From Diplocarpon mali (taxonomy: Eukaryota; Ascomycota; Leotiomycetes; Helotiales; Drepanopezizaceae): DNA of 54,110 nt. Positions 35,575 to 47,678 of this stretch are shown here, piece after piece. Every line of letters starts with the position of its first letter. Position 1 is the first letter of the stretch. A program made the translations under genes and the position numbers. The notes below the pieces were generated by a model, which worked only from the letters and a program-made list of their open reading frames with translations, was not told the origin of the DNA and ran no database searches. The stretch covers positions 56,154-110,263 of the forward strand of contig JAENRP010000129.1 of assembly GCA_024741835.1 (NCBI GenBank), in the 5' to 3' direction.

Positions 35575-38500
35575 ATGTCGACATCTCGGGCAACTGGCAA
35601 GGACGCCAGAAGTATTCTCCAGGAACATGCAAGAAAGACTTACCAGAATAATCTGTTCGCCGAGCCTTGGCGCAATCTTCCAGAGATCCCTTCCACAGAT
35701 GAAATCAAGCCTGCCCTCCGTAACCTGGCTTTTGGCTCTAATGATCTGTGGGATGCCTATCAGCGAGAGACGGTCTACGATCACAACCTCCCGAAGAACA
35801 TCATCAATGGCCCGTGGCCTTCGAAGGAAGAATACGTCGGTGCTCACTATCAGATGCTCCGCGAAGATGCAATCGCATCACTAAGAAAGTCCGTTGCCGA
35901 TGTTCATCGTAACCCTTCCATGCATGACGATGTTGAAACCTGGATCTATACCCATGTGATTCATCCATCTTTTTTTTCGTGAACACAAGTTCTGATCGCT
36001 CTATAGGTGACATTTACTGGTCTCCAACTGAGCCGTACAGGGGTAGCATCGCGCGTGGAATTCTCGACGGAGCGTGCTGGACCGAAGCGAATCCGTTGGG
36101 AGCAGTCCAAGCGCCTAGTACAAGGAACTTTGGTCGCTTTAACACCCGCTCAAGACATGTTTAAGAACGTTTGCAAGATTGCTACTGTGGCTGCTCGACC
36201 ACTCGACGGGGGTTTGAACCAAAATCCACCACAGATCGACCTCTTCTGGGGTGACACCGATGATATCGTCCTTGACCCTGTTGAGAGTAAGACAATATAC
36301 CCATCAGGATTTGATGATTTTGGCTGACCCGGCGTCTTCAGAGTATGTTATGGTTGAAGCTCGGGGAGGATATTTCGAGGCATCTCGTCATATGCTGGTT
36401 GCCATGCAGAAGCTCATGACGGAGAGGTATGAGCCCCTCGTATTTAATTGCAGCAATGCGATTACTAATCATCCTAGATTCTCGCTCCAGAAATATCTTG
36501 TCAATCTTGACGCCGATGTGGAAAACCCGGAGTACATACTGGAGAACCCGTACCTTGACCTCACCTCTCTCGAGCGACCAGTAACAGAAGAAGCTATGCT
36601 ATCTCAAGCTTCTCCATCATTGTTCAATGTCAACGTCCTAGAGAAATTTCCTACGGACATCAAGAGCGGAATGGACATGTCACAGATGATGGCATGTGAG
36701 AACATCTTGACGAAGAGCTTGGCTCTTGTCCAAGGACCACCGGGCACGGGCAAAACTTTTGTCTCGGTCTCAGCTTTGGAGGTGCTGATTCGCAACATCG
36801 GTCCAAACGATCCCCCAGTCATTATTACCGCACAGACAAATCATGCGTTAGATCAGCTGCTCAACCATGTAATGGTCTTCGAACCAAATATTGTACGGCT
36901 CGGCGGGCAATCAGACAAGTCCAATAAGGAAATCCTGGAGCGCACTCTTTACAAGTTGCGCACTGCCGATGGCAATGGAAAGATCGCAGGGATTTCAGCC
37001 GGCTTGCGAGGCGCTGGTAAAGAGCATGATAGTCTGTGCGATGAGGTAAAGTTTCTCCTAGCTTTGCATTCTTACATTTCTTGTGTGTTATTGTGAGGCT
37101 TGAGAATTGCTGTTCGAGACAATCTTCCCATTCAAAAAGGACAAAATTAATCCTCTGGACAATCGTTTGAAGAGGCAATACTAATTTCAAATTCTCTCAC
37201 AGGTCAAGGCCGTTCTGTCGCCGCTCCTGAGTAACGTTACGCTCACCGCTGAGAAATTACTAAAGTACGGCATTATCACGGACGGACAGAGTAAGTCCCT
37301 CCACGACGATGAATGGGCAGAGGATGATGAGGAGATTGAAGCCGATATTGCCACCTGGCTATCGGCAGATCAACTAATGTTGATTCCTCGTGCTCCTTTG
37401 GTGAACCTCGGTTTGCCATTAGAGGACGCCGATATCGAGCTAGAACAGCTTCGCGATCTCGAAGCTTCAGGTGAAGCCCATGAAGAAAAGGAATCCGACT
37501 TTGGTCTGAATGGAATATGGGTTGGATTTCAACGCCGTTTTACAGGTAGACACAGTGCTCCCGTACACGGCGGGGACGTCAAGAAGCTGCTCAAGAAGTG
37601 TGAGAATATGTACGAAATTCCTCAGGCTCGTCGCGGAGAGGTTTACCGCTACTTCGAGAAGGAGATAGACGCTGTAATAGCCACAAGTCTGCGCCAGCTT
37701 CTTCAGAAGTATAAGCGTTGCGTGGATGACTATTCGGTGACAAAGGTGAGAAGCCCCATCCTCAACATCAACGGCATGACAGCTCGAAGCTAATGAAAAG
37801 AAGTCGATGTGCAGCATTAATCTGATCAAGGGACTCGGCATCAAGGTAATTGGCTGTACGACCACCGGCCTGTCCAAATATCGTGGTTTGCTCTCAGCAT
37901 TACAGCCACGAACCCTGCTCATCGAGGAAGCCGCTGAGACCCTTGAAGGAAAGATCATTGCAGGCTTATTTGACAGTCTAGAGCAGTTGATTCTTGTAGG
38001 CGATCACCAGCAGTTGCAGGCTTCTTGTACGATTCGCGCCCTTGAAGAAGCGCCGCACTCCTTGAGTGTTTCGATGTTTGAGCGCCTGGTAAACAATTCT
38101 ATGCCTTACGTTATGCTCAACAAGCAGCGGCGTATGATCACCGACGTTAGGCGCCTCCTCTGTATCGAGCCTCGACCTTTCTACACCAGTCTTCATGATC
38201 ACGCAACTGTCTTGGATCGTATTCATAATCGGCCACCAATCCCCGGTATGGGAGGGCTCGACACCTACTTTTTCCACCATACCTGGGGAGAATCGCTAAG
38301 CGCGGATCGCAGTCGGTCTAATTTGATGGAAGCAGAGATGGTTGTTGGCTTCTTCAACTATCTCAAATTGAATGGCGTAGATCCCGGCAAGATCACCATT
38401 TTGACCTTCTACAATGGCCAGCGCAAGCTGATCATCAAGACCTTGAAACAACACGTTGGTCTTCGAGACGTCGTGTACTTCAAGGTCTTCACCGTCGACT

Positions 38501-40569
38501 CGTATCAAGGCGAAGAGAATGACGTTATCTTGCTCTCTTTGGTGAGAAGCAACAACAGCATGGGGATAGGCTTCCTCGACAATAGGAATCGTCTTGTGGT
38601 CGCACTATCCCGGGCTCGTCGCGGCTTGTATCTCTTCGGTAATGCGGTCACTTTGACCGGTGCCGAAGGCGACCACAATTTCCTCGGCCGCGATGAGCTA
38701 TGGCTTCCGCTCGCCCTAGATATGAAGAAGCAGGGTCGCTTTAATCTTGATGGAGGTATGCCCATCACTTGCAGTCGACACGGAGTCCAGACTGCGATAT
38801 TCAATGTCGACGCGTGGATTGATAATCACGGTGGTTGCAATAGTCCATGTAACCAGGGTCCTCTGCCTTGTAGGCATCCCTGCCAGCTCAAATGTCACCC
38901 TTACGATCATGCCCGGGTCATCTGCAGAATGGCATGTGAGCAGATCTTACCCTGCGGTCACGGATGTTCCCGAAACTGCAGCGAAGCTTGCGTTTGCGAT
39001 GCATGCTACATTGCTCCAAACGCCTTGGTTGATCCTATGCTTCCAGATCTCTGGGACTACTCTCCGTACTCTGGCTCCTCGGCTTCAAGCTTAAGCCCGA
39101 ATAAAAGCGCCGCAAATAATGCCGGTTCTCATAGTTCGGGCAGACGTCGTGTGAACTTGGACCAAAACACGCCTCCTAACCCGTTCACAGGATCAGATAG
39201 CCGTCGGGGCTTGTACAGCTCGAGCCAGATGGGTCAAACTTCGAAGGCTCATGAACCAATATCCTCCAGATCAACTTCGGACCACTCGTCCTTGCACCGT
39301 CAAGTTCAAGGTAGAGGATTCTGGAACTCTTCGGTCCCGTATTCCACGAATCGGTACTACCGGCAAAACAATGAGCCGGCTCAAAATCCAAATGCCAAGG
39401 CATGGAAGGAGTGGAACCCCGAGAAGGATGATGAGATGCGCGCTGAAGAGATCCGTCAGAACGCAGCTAGAATTCCAAAGAAGGATCATTTGACAATGGT
39501 TATCAAGGAAACCTATCGACCTGTCACCATCAAGAACGGCATCCGAACCGCTGATCCTTCGGGAACTCGTCGGATCACAATTCCTCGAAGCGAAGTTCTC
39601 GATACATACGAAGCTGCTCAGACTTCCCGGCCAGCCCGAGCTGCACTCAATATGACCCCTAATTCTAGTGATCATGGTTCGCAGCAATGCTTGACTCAAA
39701 AGTTTAGTAAGCTCGAGTTAGGGGGGTTCAAGGACGATGATCAAGTTCAAAGTGGGAAGTATGGACCTCAGCCTCCTCCTGCCGCGACTCAGAGAGAACA
39801 GTCGACATGCAATGCTCCTCCGGCCACGGCCACGGCCACTGGTCTAAGTCCTTCAACATCTCATTCGTCTTCCACTCTAGGTTTGGAAAATCCCATCGAC
39901 GTAAGCCGATTGATCTCCCATAGCTTGTTAGACGACCCAATTGTATTCTCTCCGTCAGCTTATCCGCCGCCCTCTGCGATCCGCTATCATACAGCTAGCC
40001 CACGAGAAGTTTCAAGCGAAATTTCGGCCTTCTGTTTGCCGTCACCTGTTTTGGCAGCTCAACATGCACAGGCTCTGGATCAGCAATCGAGAAGGCCACC
40101 AATGTTCCAAGCCCATCAAGTCTTTCCATGCAGCAGGCCCAATTCTCAAATGAGAACTTCTCGGTACAACAGTCCCCAGCAACTCTCGCTGGCTCCACGT
40201 AGTTTAATAGACGAATCCAGTGACATATCTTCACTGGTTTTGTCGCCAGCTTTGAGCGCTAGTGCCGGAAACTATTCAATGACTAGGGGATTTTCCTGCT
40301 CAGCTGCAGGAAATGCAGGCCAGGGCCTGGGGGGCCTTCTCCCCATTGTTGGAGATAACCAAAACCACGCTAGGTCCACGTATGATAATTCCTCTCGGTG
40401 CGACGCCAGCGAAGACGCCTCGGACCTGATGGTTTTTGCTCAAAATTCTCCAGTTTGCCGTCAGCACGTTCCATCTCATGAGTCTCTCTTCATTGAGAAT
40501 GGCATGGTCAATCTGACTCCGCTCCAAAAGCAAGCCAACGAGGCCGAGGATTTGATTGACTTCACTTAA
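35575..40569 (+). CDS. Superfamily 1 RNA helicase with NFX1-like zinc fingers (SAD-3/Hrr1/ZNFX1-like)
   Basis: An UPF1-like SF1 helicase of about 1557 residues. Family members include Neurospora SAD-3 (meiotic silencing by unpaired DNA), fission-yeast Hrr1 (RNAi heterochromatin) and animal ZNFX1, so a role in small-RNA silencing is likely by homology. Five exons: 35575-35955, 36007-36286, 36342-37045, 37203-37745 and 37804-40569 (the last could start at 37801). Every junction keeps frame. Walker A is GPPGTGKT at about residue 352. The Walker B-type motif is LLIEEAAET near 676, motif III is GDHQQLQ, and the C-terminal helicase motifs are VDSYQGEENDVI and VALSRARRG. A Cys/His-rich NFX1-like region covers about 959-1040 (LPCRHPCQLKCHP, LPCGHGCSRNC). 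About 500 low-complexity, Ser/Pro-rich residues follow and are probably disordered. Start ATG 35575 lies in an A-rich context. Confidence 0.92.
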
Positions 40570-43494
40570 GCTACTGCACTTGCCCGTGTCAGAATCATAT
40601 CATCCCGAGTCTTACTCTTTGACGATTCAAACACGAGAATCAGATAGCTATTCTCAACTTTCCTTCATCTGAATTGTTTCCTTCCTCGTCTTCACCTATT
40701 TACATAAAATTCTCCAGCTGTTACGCAGCCCCTCCTGATATAGCCGCCGGTGCTTTACCGTGGTTTTAACTCTGATTTTACATTTGCCCTATGCTAAGAC
40801 GGGCTTGGACTGATTGGTTTCCGGCTTTTGAGATCGTGCTCAGGTGATGGGGGACGGGATGCCGTGGGCTAGAGAATTCAATAGATTGATTAGGTTAAGT
40901 ACTAAAATCGAATTTGATTTCGATAGATGCTTGCTTGATTTATGACAAGGTGACTGTGTTGTGCGGAATTGTACGTACCTTTGGATGAGTGGTTAGGTGT
41001 GGGGAGCCAGTGCTGGTCTTTTAGTGAAGGTCAAAGGTCTGGAGCAGGGGACATTTTTCGGAGCTGTTTCGGTATATATGTGTATGGATATTTTGAGAAT
41101 ACGGATCTTTTTGCGGGTGCAGGCAGAGATATCGGGGAAAAGCAACAGAGTGGACTCCAATCCAAGCATGATTGATATACATTTCCTTGTTTGCTTTTCC
41201 ATGTTTGATCCGGCCTGTTACCCAACCCACCCGCGCACAGGATTATGTTACGTAGTGCTGCTGACTCTCTCCACGGCCACATCCTGGGTCGGACCAACTC
41301 CCACCCCGCCAACGCCCGAGTATTGCTCGGGCTGTAGCCACTTGCAAGATTGAGGCGCGAAAGGCCGTGAACTGCCGAGTGTGAAAGCTACCCGGGTGAG
41401 GCGTTCAGCATAGATACCCAGGCAGGTGTGACTGGGTCCCTGGCCTTGCCGGAGACCCTCGTCTCACGCAGAGAGCCGTGGTTCACGGCTCCTCTGCAGC
41501 CAGGAGCGCTGGCTACGAGTACTGACCAGGCAGCTATTGGACGGGTTAATCGGTCGGTGCGAAGAAGATTATGCGGAGAGGGTGGATGAGGTGCGTTTGG
41601 AGATACCTGTTCTGGATTCCACCTGTGGGCAGTACCATAGAGTTTGATAGGCTTGGGTTCAGGGAGGCTGTCTCGGGGAGGACGGGTGGAATTGCTCTAC
41701 TGTGCTGTACCGTCAGGATTGGGGTCAGGGTAAGGGTTGGTAGGTAGGCGTGCTTGGTTTCCTGCTTCTCCCCCCCCTCGCAAGCTTGTAGGCGGATGGT
41801 TGGTCTTGATAGCTTGATAGGGGCCAACGCGAAGAGGGAAGATTGCGGGAATAACAGAGTCTGCTGGTTACACGATGATGTGAGGCGAAGTCCATGGCCT
41901 TGGGGAGAGGTAGGGTAGCGCAGCGTGGAGAGCGTGGACGTACGGATTCGGTGGTTGAAGAGAGTGCTCGATATGACTTGTGAGCGTTGCAACGGTCTAG
42001 GAGAGCAACTCGGGAAGACCTGATACTGATGGCAAGCAAAACTCGATGACTTTCCGTCGCTTGTCTCATCACCTGACAGTACAGTCAGCTGTCGGTCTGC
42101 ACGTGAGGGCAAGGGCGGGTGATAATCCATGACAGGTTCTCTCCGGAGTTCTGTGGCCCAGCATGAGGTAAGACGCTCTCTCGGTTTTCGCACGAATGAA
42201 CGTGACGTCGGTAATCTTCCTAGAAAGTCTCACGTTCTGATGTCTTGGCGAGGCGGCCTGCACTTGGAAGGAAACACATCCAGACCTCGCACTCGCTTCG
42301 CACTCGAGATTTCCCATCACACCATATGGGCTTCAGGCCGTGTTACCCATTCAACCGCATCTCGTCCGCGGGCACGCACACACGGCCAATGCGCCCGTCG
42401 GCGCAATCGCATTACTCGGAATCGACATCGCGAGCACGAATACCCATTTGCCGGACGGGAGCTTTGGGCAGCTTCACGAACTACGAACTGCGGGCTACGA
42501 ACTGCGGGCTACGAACCACGCTCCACGGACCGCAGCGCGCGGCATCGAGGTCGCTCAGCTCTCGAGTTCCCTCGCTGGCAAACAAAGACTGCATGATGAG
42601 AAAGACCCCAGACGAGGAGATCGGACACAAGTGCTGATCCTCCAGGCTCTATCGCAGCTCTCGATGCGCTGATTTGCGGGCATCCATGCCGATATGTCTT
42701 GCAGGCTGCATGCTTGTTCATGCAGAACAGCGCTGATCTCCTCTCTGAGCTCTCCTCCGAGCTGAGAGGGAGAGAGAGAGAGAGGGGAGAGAGCCGTCGT
42801 TTGCTTTTCCCTCGACGTCTCGACCTCCAGTACTCGTTTCTTATTCCAAGTACCGACATGTTATTTAAAACGACATCATGGCAACTGCTGCGGCTAAGTA
42901 GGCGTCCGCGGCCGAGGCCTGTGGAATGGCGTCCAACCGCGGGCGCTGAGTGGCTGTTATCCCGTTGGCTTCGCATGTTGCACATGGTGGCGGCGTCAAG
43001 TGCAATGGATTAGACGAGCATCTTCGTAACGGGTACGCTCAGCTCAAGCCTCGCCTCTGCGCAACCCTCGGGCAGTTTCTGCGGCGCTGGCTAGACCGTA
43101 GCCGGCGATCTTGTGCAATCTTGATGTCGGCGGCGATGTGATAGCTCGCACCTGGCCGGATACTAGATCTCCATTGACCTTCCGCATCTTCCTGTTTGAC
43201 CTCCTGCAGCTGAATTTCGATCTTTTGCAGCGGCCAGATCTCTCTTTCGATTTGCCGGAGCTGGCTGCAAGTGATGAAAATCAACGGCACGACGCAGCTC
43301 AACGAAGTGAGTATACTAGAGGAGTGTGGCAGCGTGCATCCAGAAAACCACCGCCCGCCCCTCTCGATTGTATCACAAAACAAGTCGAGTCCAGATGCAA
43401 TGCACCCGACGCTATCTTCATAAAGACAACAGGACTTGGCTACCCAGCCGAATGAAATTTTGCAATCGTCGATGCGCTGCAATAAACCGGGAAC
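40570..43494. other. Gene-free region with a cluster of hairpins
   Basis: No gene is supportable. The open frames seen (41546-42193 minus, 42129-42672 plus, 42509-42985 minus) overlap each other and lack domains. Features are three close hairpins at 41416-41514, a 15-bp tandem unit (CTACGAACTGCGGG with one more base) repeated nearly three times at 42481-42520, and a GA run near 42770. The last few hundred bases are probably the promoter of the LaeA-like gene. Confidence 0.45.
41416..41514. other. Cluster of three stem-loops
   Basis: Stem 1: ACCCAG/CTGGGT with a 10-base loop (41416-41437). Stem 2: a 13-bp stem with one bulge and a 3-base loop (41468-41497, arms GCAGAGAGCCGTG and CACGGCTCCTCTGC). 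Stem 3: AGCCAG/CTGGCT with a 5-base loop (41498-41514), directly abutting stem 2. The strand is unknown, since hairpins read on both. It could be a structured RNA, a repeat end or chance. Confidence 0.4.
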
Positions 43495-44829
43495 ATGGCT
43501 CCATCAGCTTCTTCAGCACACGATTCCGTGATCTCTGTTGCCGCAATGACTCCCTCGAAACATACACATGAACCTCCCAATGCAAAGACAACCTACTCGG
43601 ATCCCCTTGAGCGGATGCCACTCCCGACGGCTGAACCACCCACTCAGCTCTCCGCGCAAGATCTGGAGGAAGCAGCAGCGTACGAGGCAGAGACGGAAAA
43701 CGCCGTCTCGCAAGCACAAGACGAAATCGAAATCGATACGTGGGATTCGGACTCGGCGTCTGATGCGGGCTACGAGACAGACTCTGCAGGATCGGCATCT
43801 ACGTCTATCTCGAGCAGTATGAGAGATTTCGCCTTTGAGAATGGTAGGAGGTACCACAAGTTCAGGGAGGGCTCGTATAACTTTCCCAACGATCCTAGCG
43901 AGCAGGATCGGGAAGATATGAAGCATGCCATGATGGTCAATCTCCTGGGAGGACGCTTGCACTTTGCGCCGATTGGAGACAATCCGCAGAACATCCTCGA
44001 CATGGGGACAGGAACGGGCATATGGGCTATAGAGAGTGGGTTTTCAGCTATCGAGGACCATCATGGAGCACGGTCTGCAGCTGTGAGGGCATAATACTGA
44101 CTTGCTTCAGTGGGAGATTTGTATCCTGGCGCAAACATCCTCGGGGTGGACTTGAGCCCAATCCAACCGGAGTGGGTCCCGGCAAACGTCAAGTTCATGG
44201 TCGACGACGTTGAATCTCCCTGGCTGAAGCCTCCCAACTACTTTGAATACATACACGCACGACACACCGTCATGGCCATCCGGGACTGGCCTTTGCTGAT
44301 GCAGCGAGCCCTCGAGTGATTCTCCTTTTCTCCTGCGATCGGGCGGATGTTGACCAGAAGCAGACACCTCAAACCAGGCGGCTGGCTCGAACTCCAAGAG
44401 ATCCACCACTACCCCTACTGCCACGACGGGTCCATGCCAGTCTCTCACCCGGTCGCGCAGTACTGGGGGCTGGTCATCTCCGCGCTGGCGAACCTCGGCG
44501 TCAACTTTAACGCCACGCTCCTCCTCGAGGACATGATGCGCGAAGCGGGCTTTGTCAACGTCTCGACGCGCATCTTCCACATCCCCATCGGGCTGTGGCC
44601 CAAGAACAAGGTGCTGAAGACGGTGGGCATGTACTGGCGGACTATCCTGGTTGATGGCCTGCAGCCCATTGCGCTGGGCCCGTTGACAAGAGGGCTGGGC
44701 TGGAGCAGGGAGCAGGTTGAGGTGTGGCTAGTGGAGTGTAGGAAGGCGTACTTTGACAGCTGGTGTCATAGTCACATGCCCCTACACATTATATGCGGGC
44801 AAAAGCCGGAGGAGCTCACGACGTCTTGA
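43495..44829 (+). CDS. LaeA-like SAM-dependent methyltransferase
   Basis: A 403-residue class I methyltransferase of the large fungal LaeA-like family; LaeA itself is a nuclear regulator of secondary metabolism, but most paralogues have unknown substrates. Three exons, 43495-44035, 44111-44315 and 44364-44829, are joined in phase (IWAIE-MGDLYPGA and RALE-HLKPGGW) by introns of 75 and 48 bp. A Ser/Asp/Glu-rich N-terminus (1-110, including DEIEIDTWDSDSASDAGYETD) precedes the conserved RRYHKFREGSYNFPND motif. SAM motif I is ILDMGTGTGIWAIE, followed by GVDLSPIQP and the VDDVE acidic motif. WLELQEIHHYPYCHDG and the C-terminal VGMYWR and WLVECRKAYFD are typical of the family. The start is chosen as the first in-frame ATG, context AACATGG. 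Not likely to be LaeA itself, given the many paralogues. Confidence 0.92.
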
Positions 44830-47678
44830 TGGTTGCCACGAGAACGCGATATCTGGGATTTGGGTGTGGCGTAGCGGATGCAGATACACACATGTGAGCG
44901 GACATCTCTTGCATTTCAGCGGGGGCAGCGTTGTTTACTGGTTTCACAGTTCTGAGCGTGGTTGTCGGCCATGTACCATAGCCAGCGATAAACATCATCA
45001 TCCAGTCGCTTTTCTTTCTTTTCCGCCACAGAGAATCGCAGTCAGTCTGCCTCGAGGTGACTGCCCAGGGAGACGATTGTGAGGATGGTGGTTTAGGGTA
45101 TATAAATAATGCCCGAGCGAAGACCCCGCACCAACAATAACCTGATCCCCGATCAATCGGGGAATCGCCAAACCTATACAGTCATACCAGCAGCAGCCAC
45201 ATCGTGTCTCCTGCCTCTGTTGCTCAGGTTAGTCAATCTCCTCGCATATCTGGCTATCTCTGCTTTCTTTCTTTCGTATCTCTTCTCTCTCCGATGAAGC
45301 CGTGCATCTCGCCCCGGGTCTCGCGCCCTCAAAGCCAAGTCGGCTGTTTTCCTTGCATTCTTATCTTGAAGCATCTTCCTTGTCCTTTTCCTCTAATCTT
45401 CATCTTTACCTCCCGCTTCTCCTTCCACTTCTGCTCCATGTCCCCCTCATCTCCGTATCTCCTTGTCCTCCTCTCCAGAACAGATCGCCGATCTTACCCC
45501 CTCGCCAACCTTTCCCTCGAGTGGCTGCGGCTGTCCCCCGGCTCGGCCGGAGCTGTTCCCTGCGCCCGCAGCTAGTGAGAGTAGTCGGTCGTGAGGTAGC
45601 AGATACGGCGCTGCTTTAAGCAGCGGGGACTCGAAGACGAGTCAGGGTTGAGGGTGAAGGTTAAGGGACGAAATATGTATTGTGTAATGTGTAATGAGTA
45701 AGTGTGCGTGACAAGAGAACAGTATTTGGCGACATGGGAGGAATTTGATGCTTGGTTAGTTTTTTCCGTTTACTTTGGGAGGGGGGAGGCTGGTTACGGG
45801 AGAAGAGGGAGGGGTATCTTATCTTATGCCTGGGGTTTGTTATCCGCGAGGTGACTGGAGATGGGATGAGAGGGATGAGATGGGATGGGATGGTGGCTTG
45901 CTGGCTTGCTGGCTTGGACTCACCGACGGGCGCTTTACTCGTACCGTGTATGCCGAGACTCGCTAGGCTCTCGTACGGAAAGGTGGGAGAGGGGGGAAGG
46001 GGGAAGGATAACTCGAGGGTCTCGCTACCCCCTTGCTAGGCGGTGAGTGTTTATCGAATGAGTAGAGCCGACGAGGCAGTTTTTACGTCAGGTTTACGTA
46101 GTTGTTACGTAGTCGTAGCGGCGTGGTTAAGCAATCCCTCGTTCAATTCGAGCCCCGACGTTCTTGAAAAATCAAACAGAAAATTGTTATGTATCTGAGG
46201 GTGATGTTATGTATTGTATGGGTATGGGTATGGGTACGAGTGGAGATAGTGAGAGCTAAAAGCTGAGAGCTAAGAGCTAACGGGAGAGGGGGGGGGAGAG
46301 AAAGAGAGTGTGTGTGATGTGTGTGGGTGAGAGAGAGAGAGAGAGAGAGAGTAGTCCCCTTTTGCTATTTCTCAAGGTTTAGAGGCGTGCATCTCTGCCC
46401 TGGTTGTGATCCCCCCTACTCGGAAGAAGAAAAAAAGACAAGCCAGAGGAAAGAAAATACAGTGGATATCTTCCGCATGCCTCGGGCCCTGTCGAGAAAT
46501 CCCCGGGACAGAACATCCCCGTTACTCTCACGATAAAGCGAAGAAGCATCCAAAGTAACCTTTCATTGACGGGTCCAGGTGGGGTAGGAAAATCATGGCT
46601 GTAAATAGCGGAACTCTGTCCTCCCCCCCCCCTCCCCCTCCTCCCGTGCTGTCTCTCCACAACTGCCAGTGTCTGTCATGGATACCTGCAGGATACTGCT
46701 CCTTCACAGCGGGACGCTTCTCGTGCCGATGCATGTGAAGCATCAACGTGGCTGCGCTGCGCTGCGTGGTGCCCTCCCCTACCATCTCGTCCCCAAGTCC
46801 TTCGCAAAGAGGCGATAAACAATTTAGCCGAGGCCCCTGGTGCGGCAACCCCTCCAGTGCCTCCAGCGCGCACGATCGATTTCGTCATGTCAAACCATGT
46901 CAAACCATGTCCACCACCCTCCGCGCAGATGCTTGCTACACCATGTCTCCTCCGCACCAGGGCCAGAACCAGGCCGGCGTCTGGAATCGAATCGGGGCTG
47001 AGATTCTCCAGACGAGCCAGGCGTGCGACCGATCGAGCTTCGCGGCGCTGCTGGTCCCCCGTCCAATCACCATGCGGCTCCCCAGCTGAGGTGCGGTGAT
47101 GAGCGCAAAGGCGTCAGTCCAGGTCTGTCCAGATGTGCAGCCAGGATCGCGGAGGCAGATCCAGATGAAGCTTCTCTGGCCGGCCGACTTCTGCTGAAGG
47201 TTCAGGTGGTGTGCCCGGCAGCGCTGCAACGCATCTCCGTCTCCTGCATTTAAATCTGGCTCTGACTATTCCTGCTGCTCTGCTTCTGCCACGTTGCCAT
47301 TCGCCCGGTTCTTTCTTTCTTTCTTTTTTTTTGGGGCGTTTTTTGCTTGCAAGCTGTCTTGTCAGACCGAGAGGCATCGTGCAGGACGCAGGGCTCCCTA
47401 TCCGGCATTTGATAAGCTGGCAAGTGCTGCTTCACCGTTGACTCGTTGAGGGAGTCCGCCGCGGTGGGTGAGACTGCACTGGGGAGCAGAGGTCGGGGGG
47501 AGGTTTGCCTTGACCCAGGGACCTGGTTGTCGGATTGAAGACCAGGCTGCTTCCTTCGTACTCTGCGTCGTTGGATCTGGTGGTGGGACAGGCACGAGGA
47601 GCCACCGCCCCGTGGAGTTGAAGTGGGAAGCCCGAGATTCTCCATCGGAGCGCGCGTGCGAAAGCTCGACCAGGAAGG
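44830..47678. other. Gene-free region with microsatellites and pyrimidine-rich tracts
   Basis: No supported gene. A TATATAAA at 45099-45106 is followed by a pyrimidine-rich stretch (45200-45500) and a 62-codon frame opening at 45109 with one hydrophobic segment, too close to the TATA box to be its start. A (GA)n run lies at 46326-46351, a poly-C tract near 46623-46640 and a (TTTC)n run at 47308-47325. The tRNA-like scrap at 46127-46165 lacks an anticodon arm. Confidence 0.45.
46326..46351 (+). repeat. (GA)n microsatellite
   Basis: About 12 consecutive GA dinucleotides in gene-free DNA, preceded by GT-rich sequence. Confidence 0.85.

Noticed and set aside
45109..45297. 62-codon ORF with a hydrophobic segment
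   Set aside because: Its ATG lies only a few bases after a TATATAAA box, so it would precede the transcript start; no homologue was recognised.
46127..46165. Possible tRNA (GTGGTTAAGC ... GTTCAATTC)
   Set aside because: The boxes are only about 15 bases apart, there is no anticodon arm, and the T-stem pairs over four bases at best.
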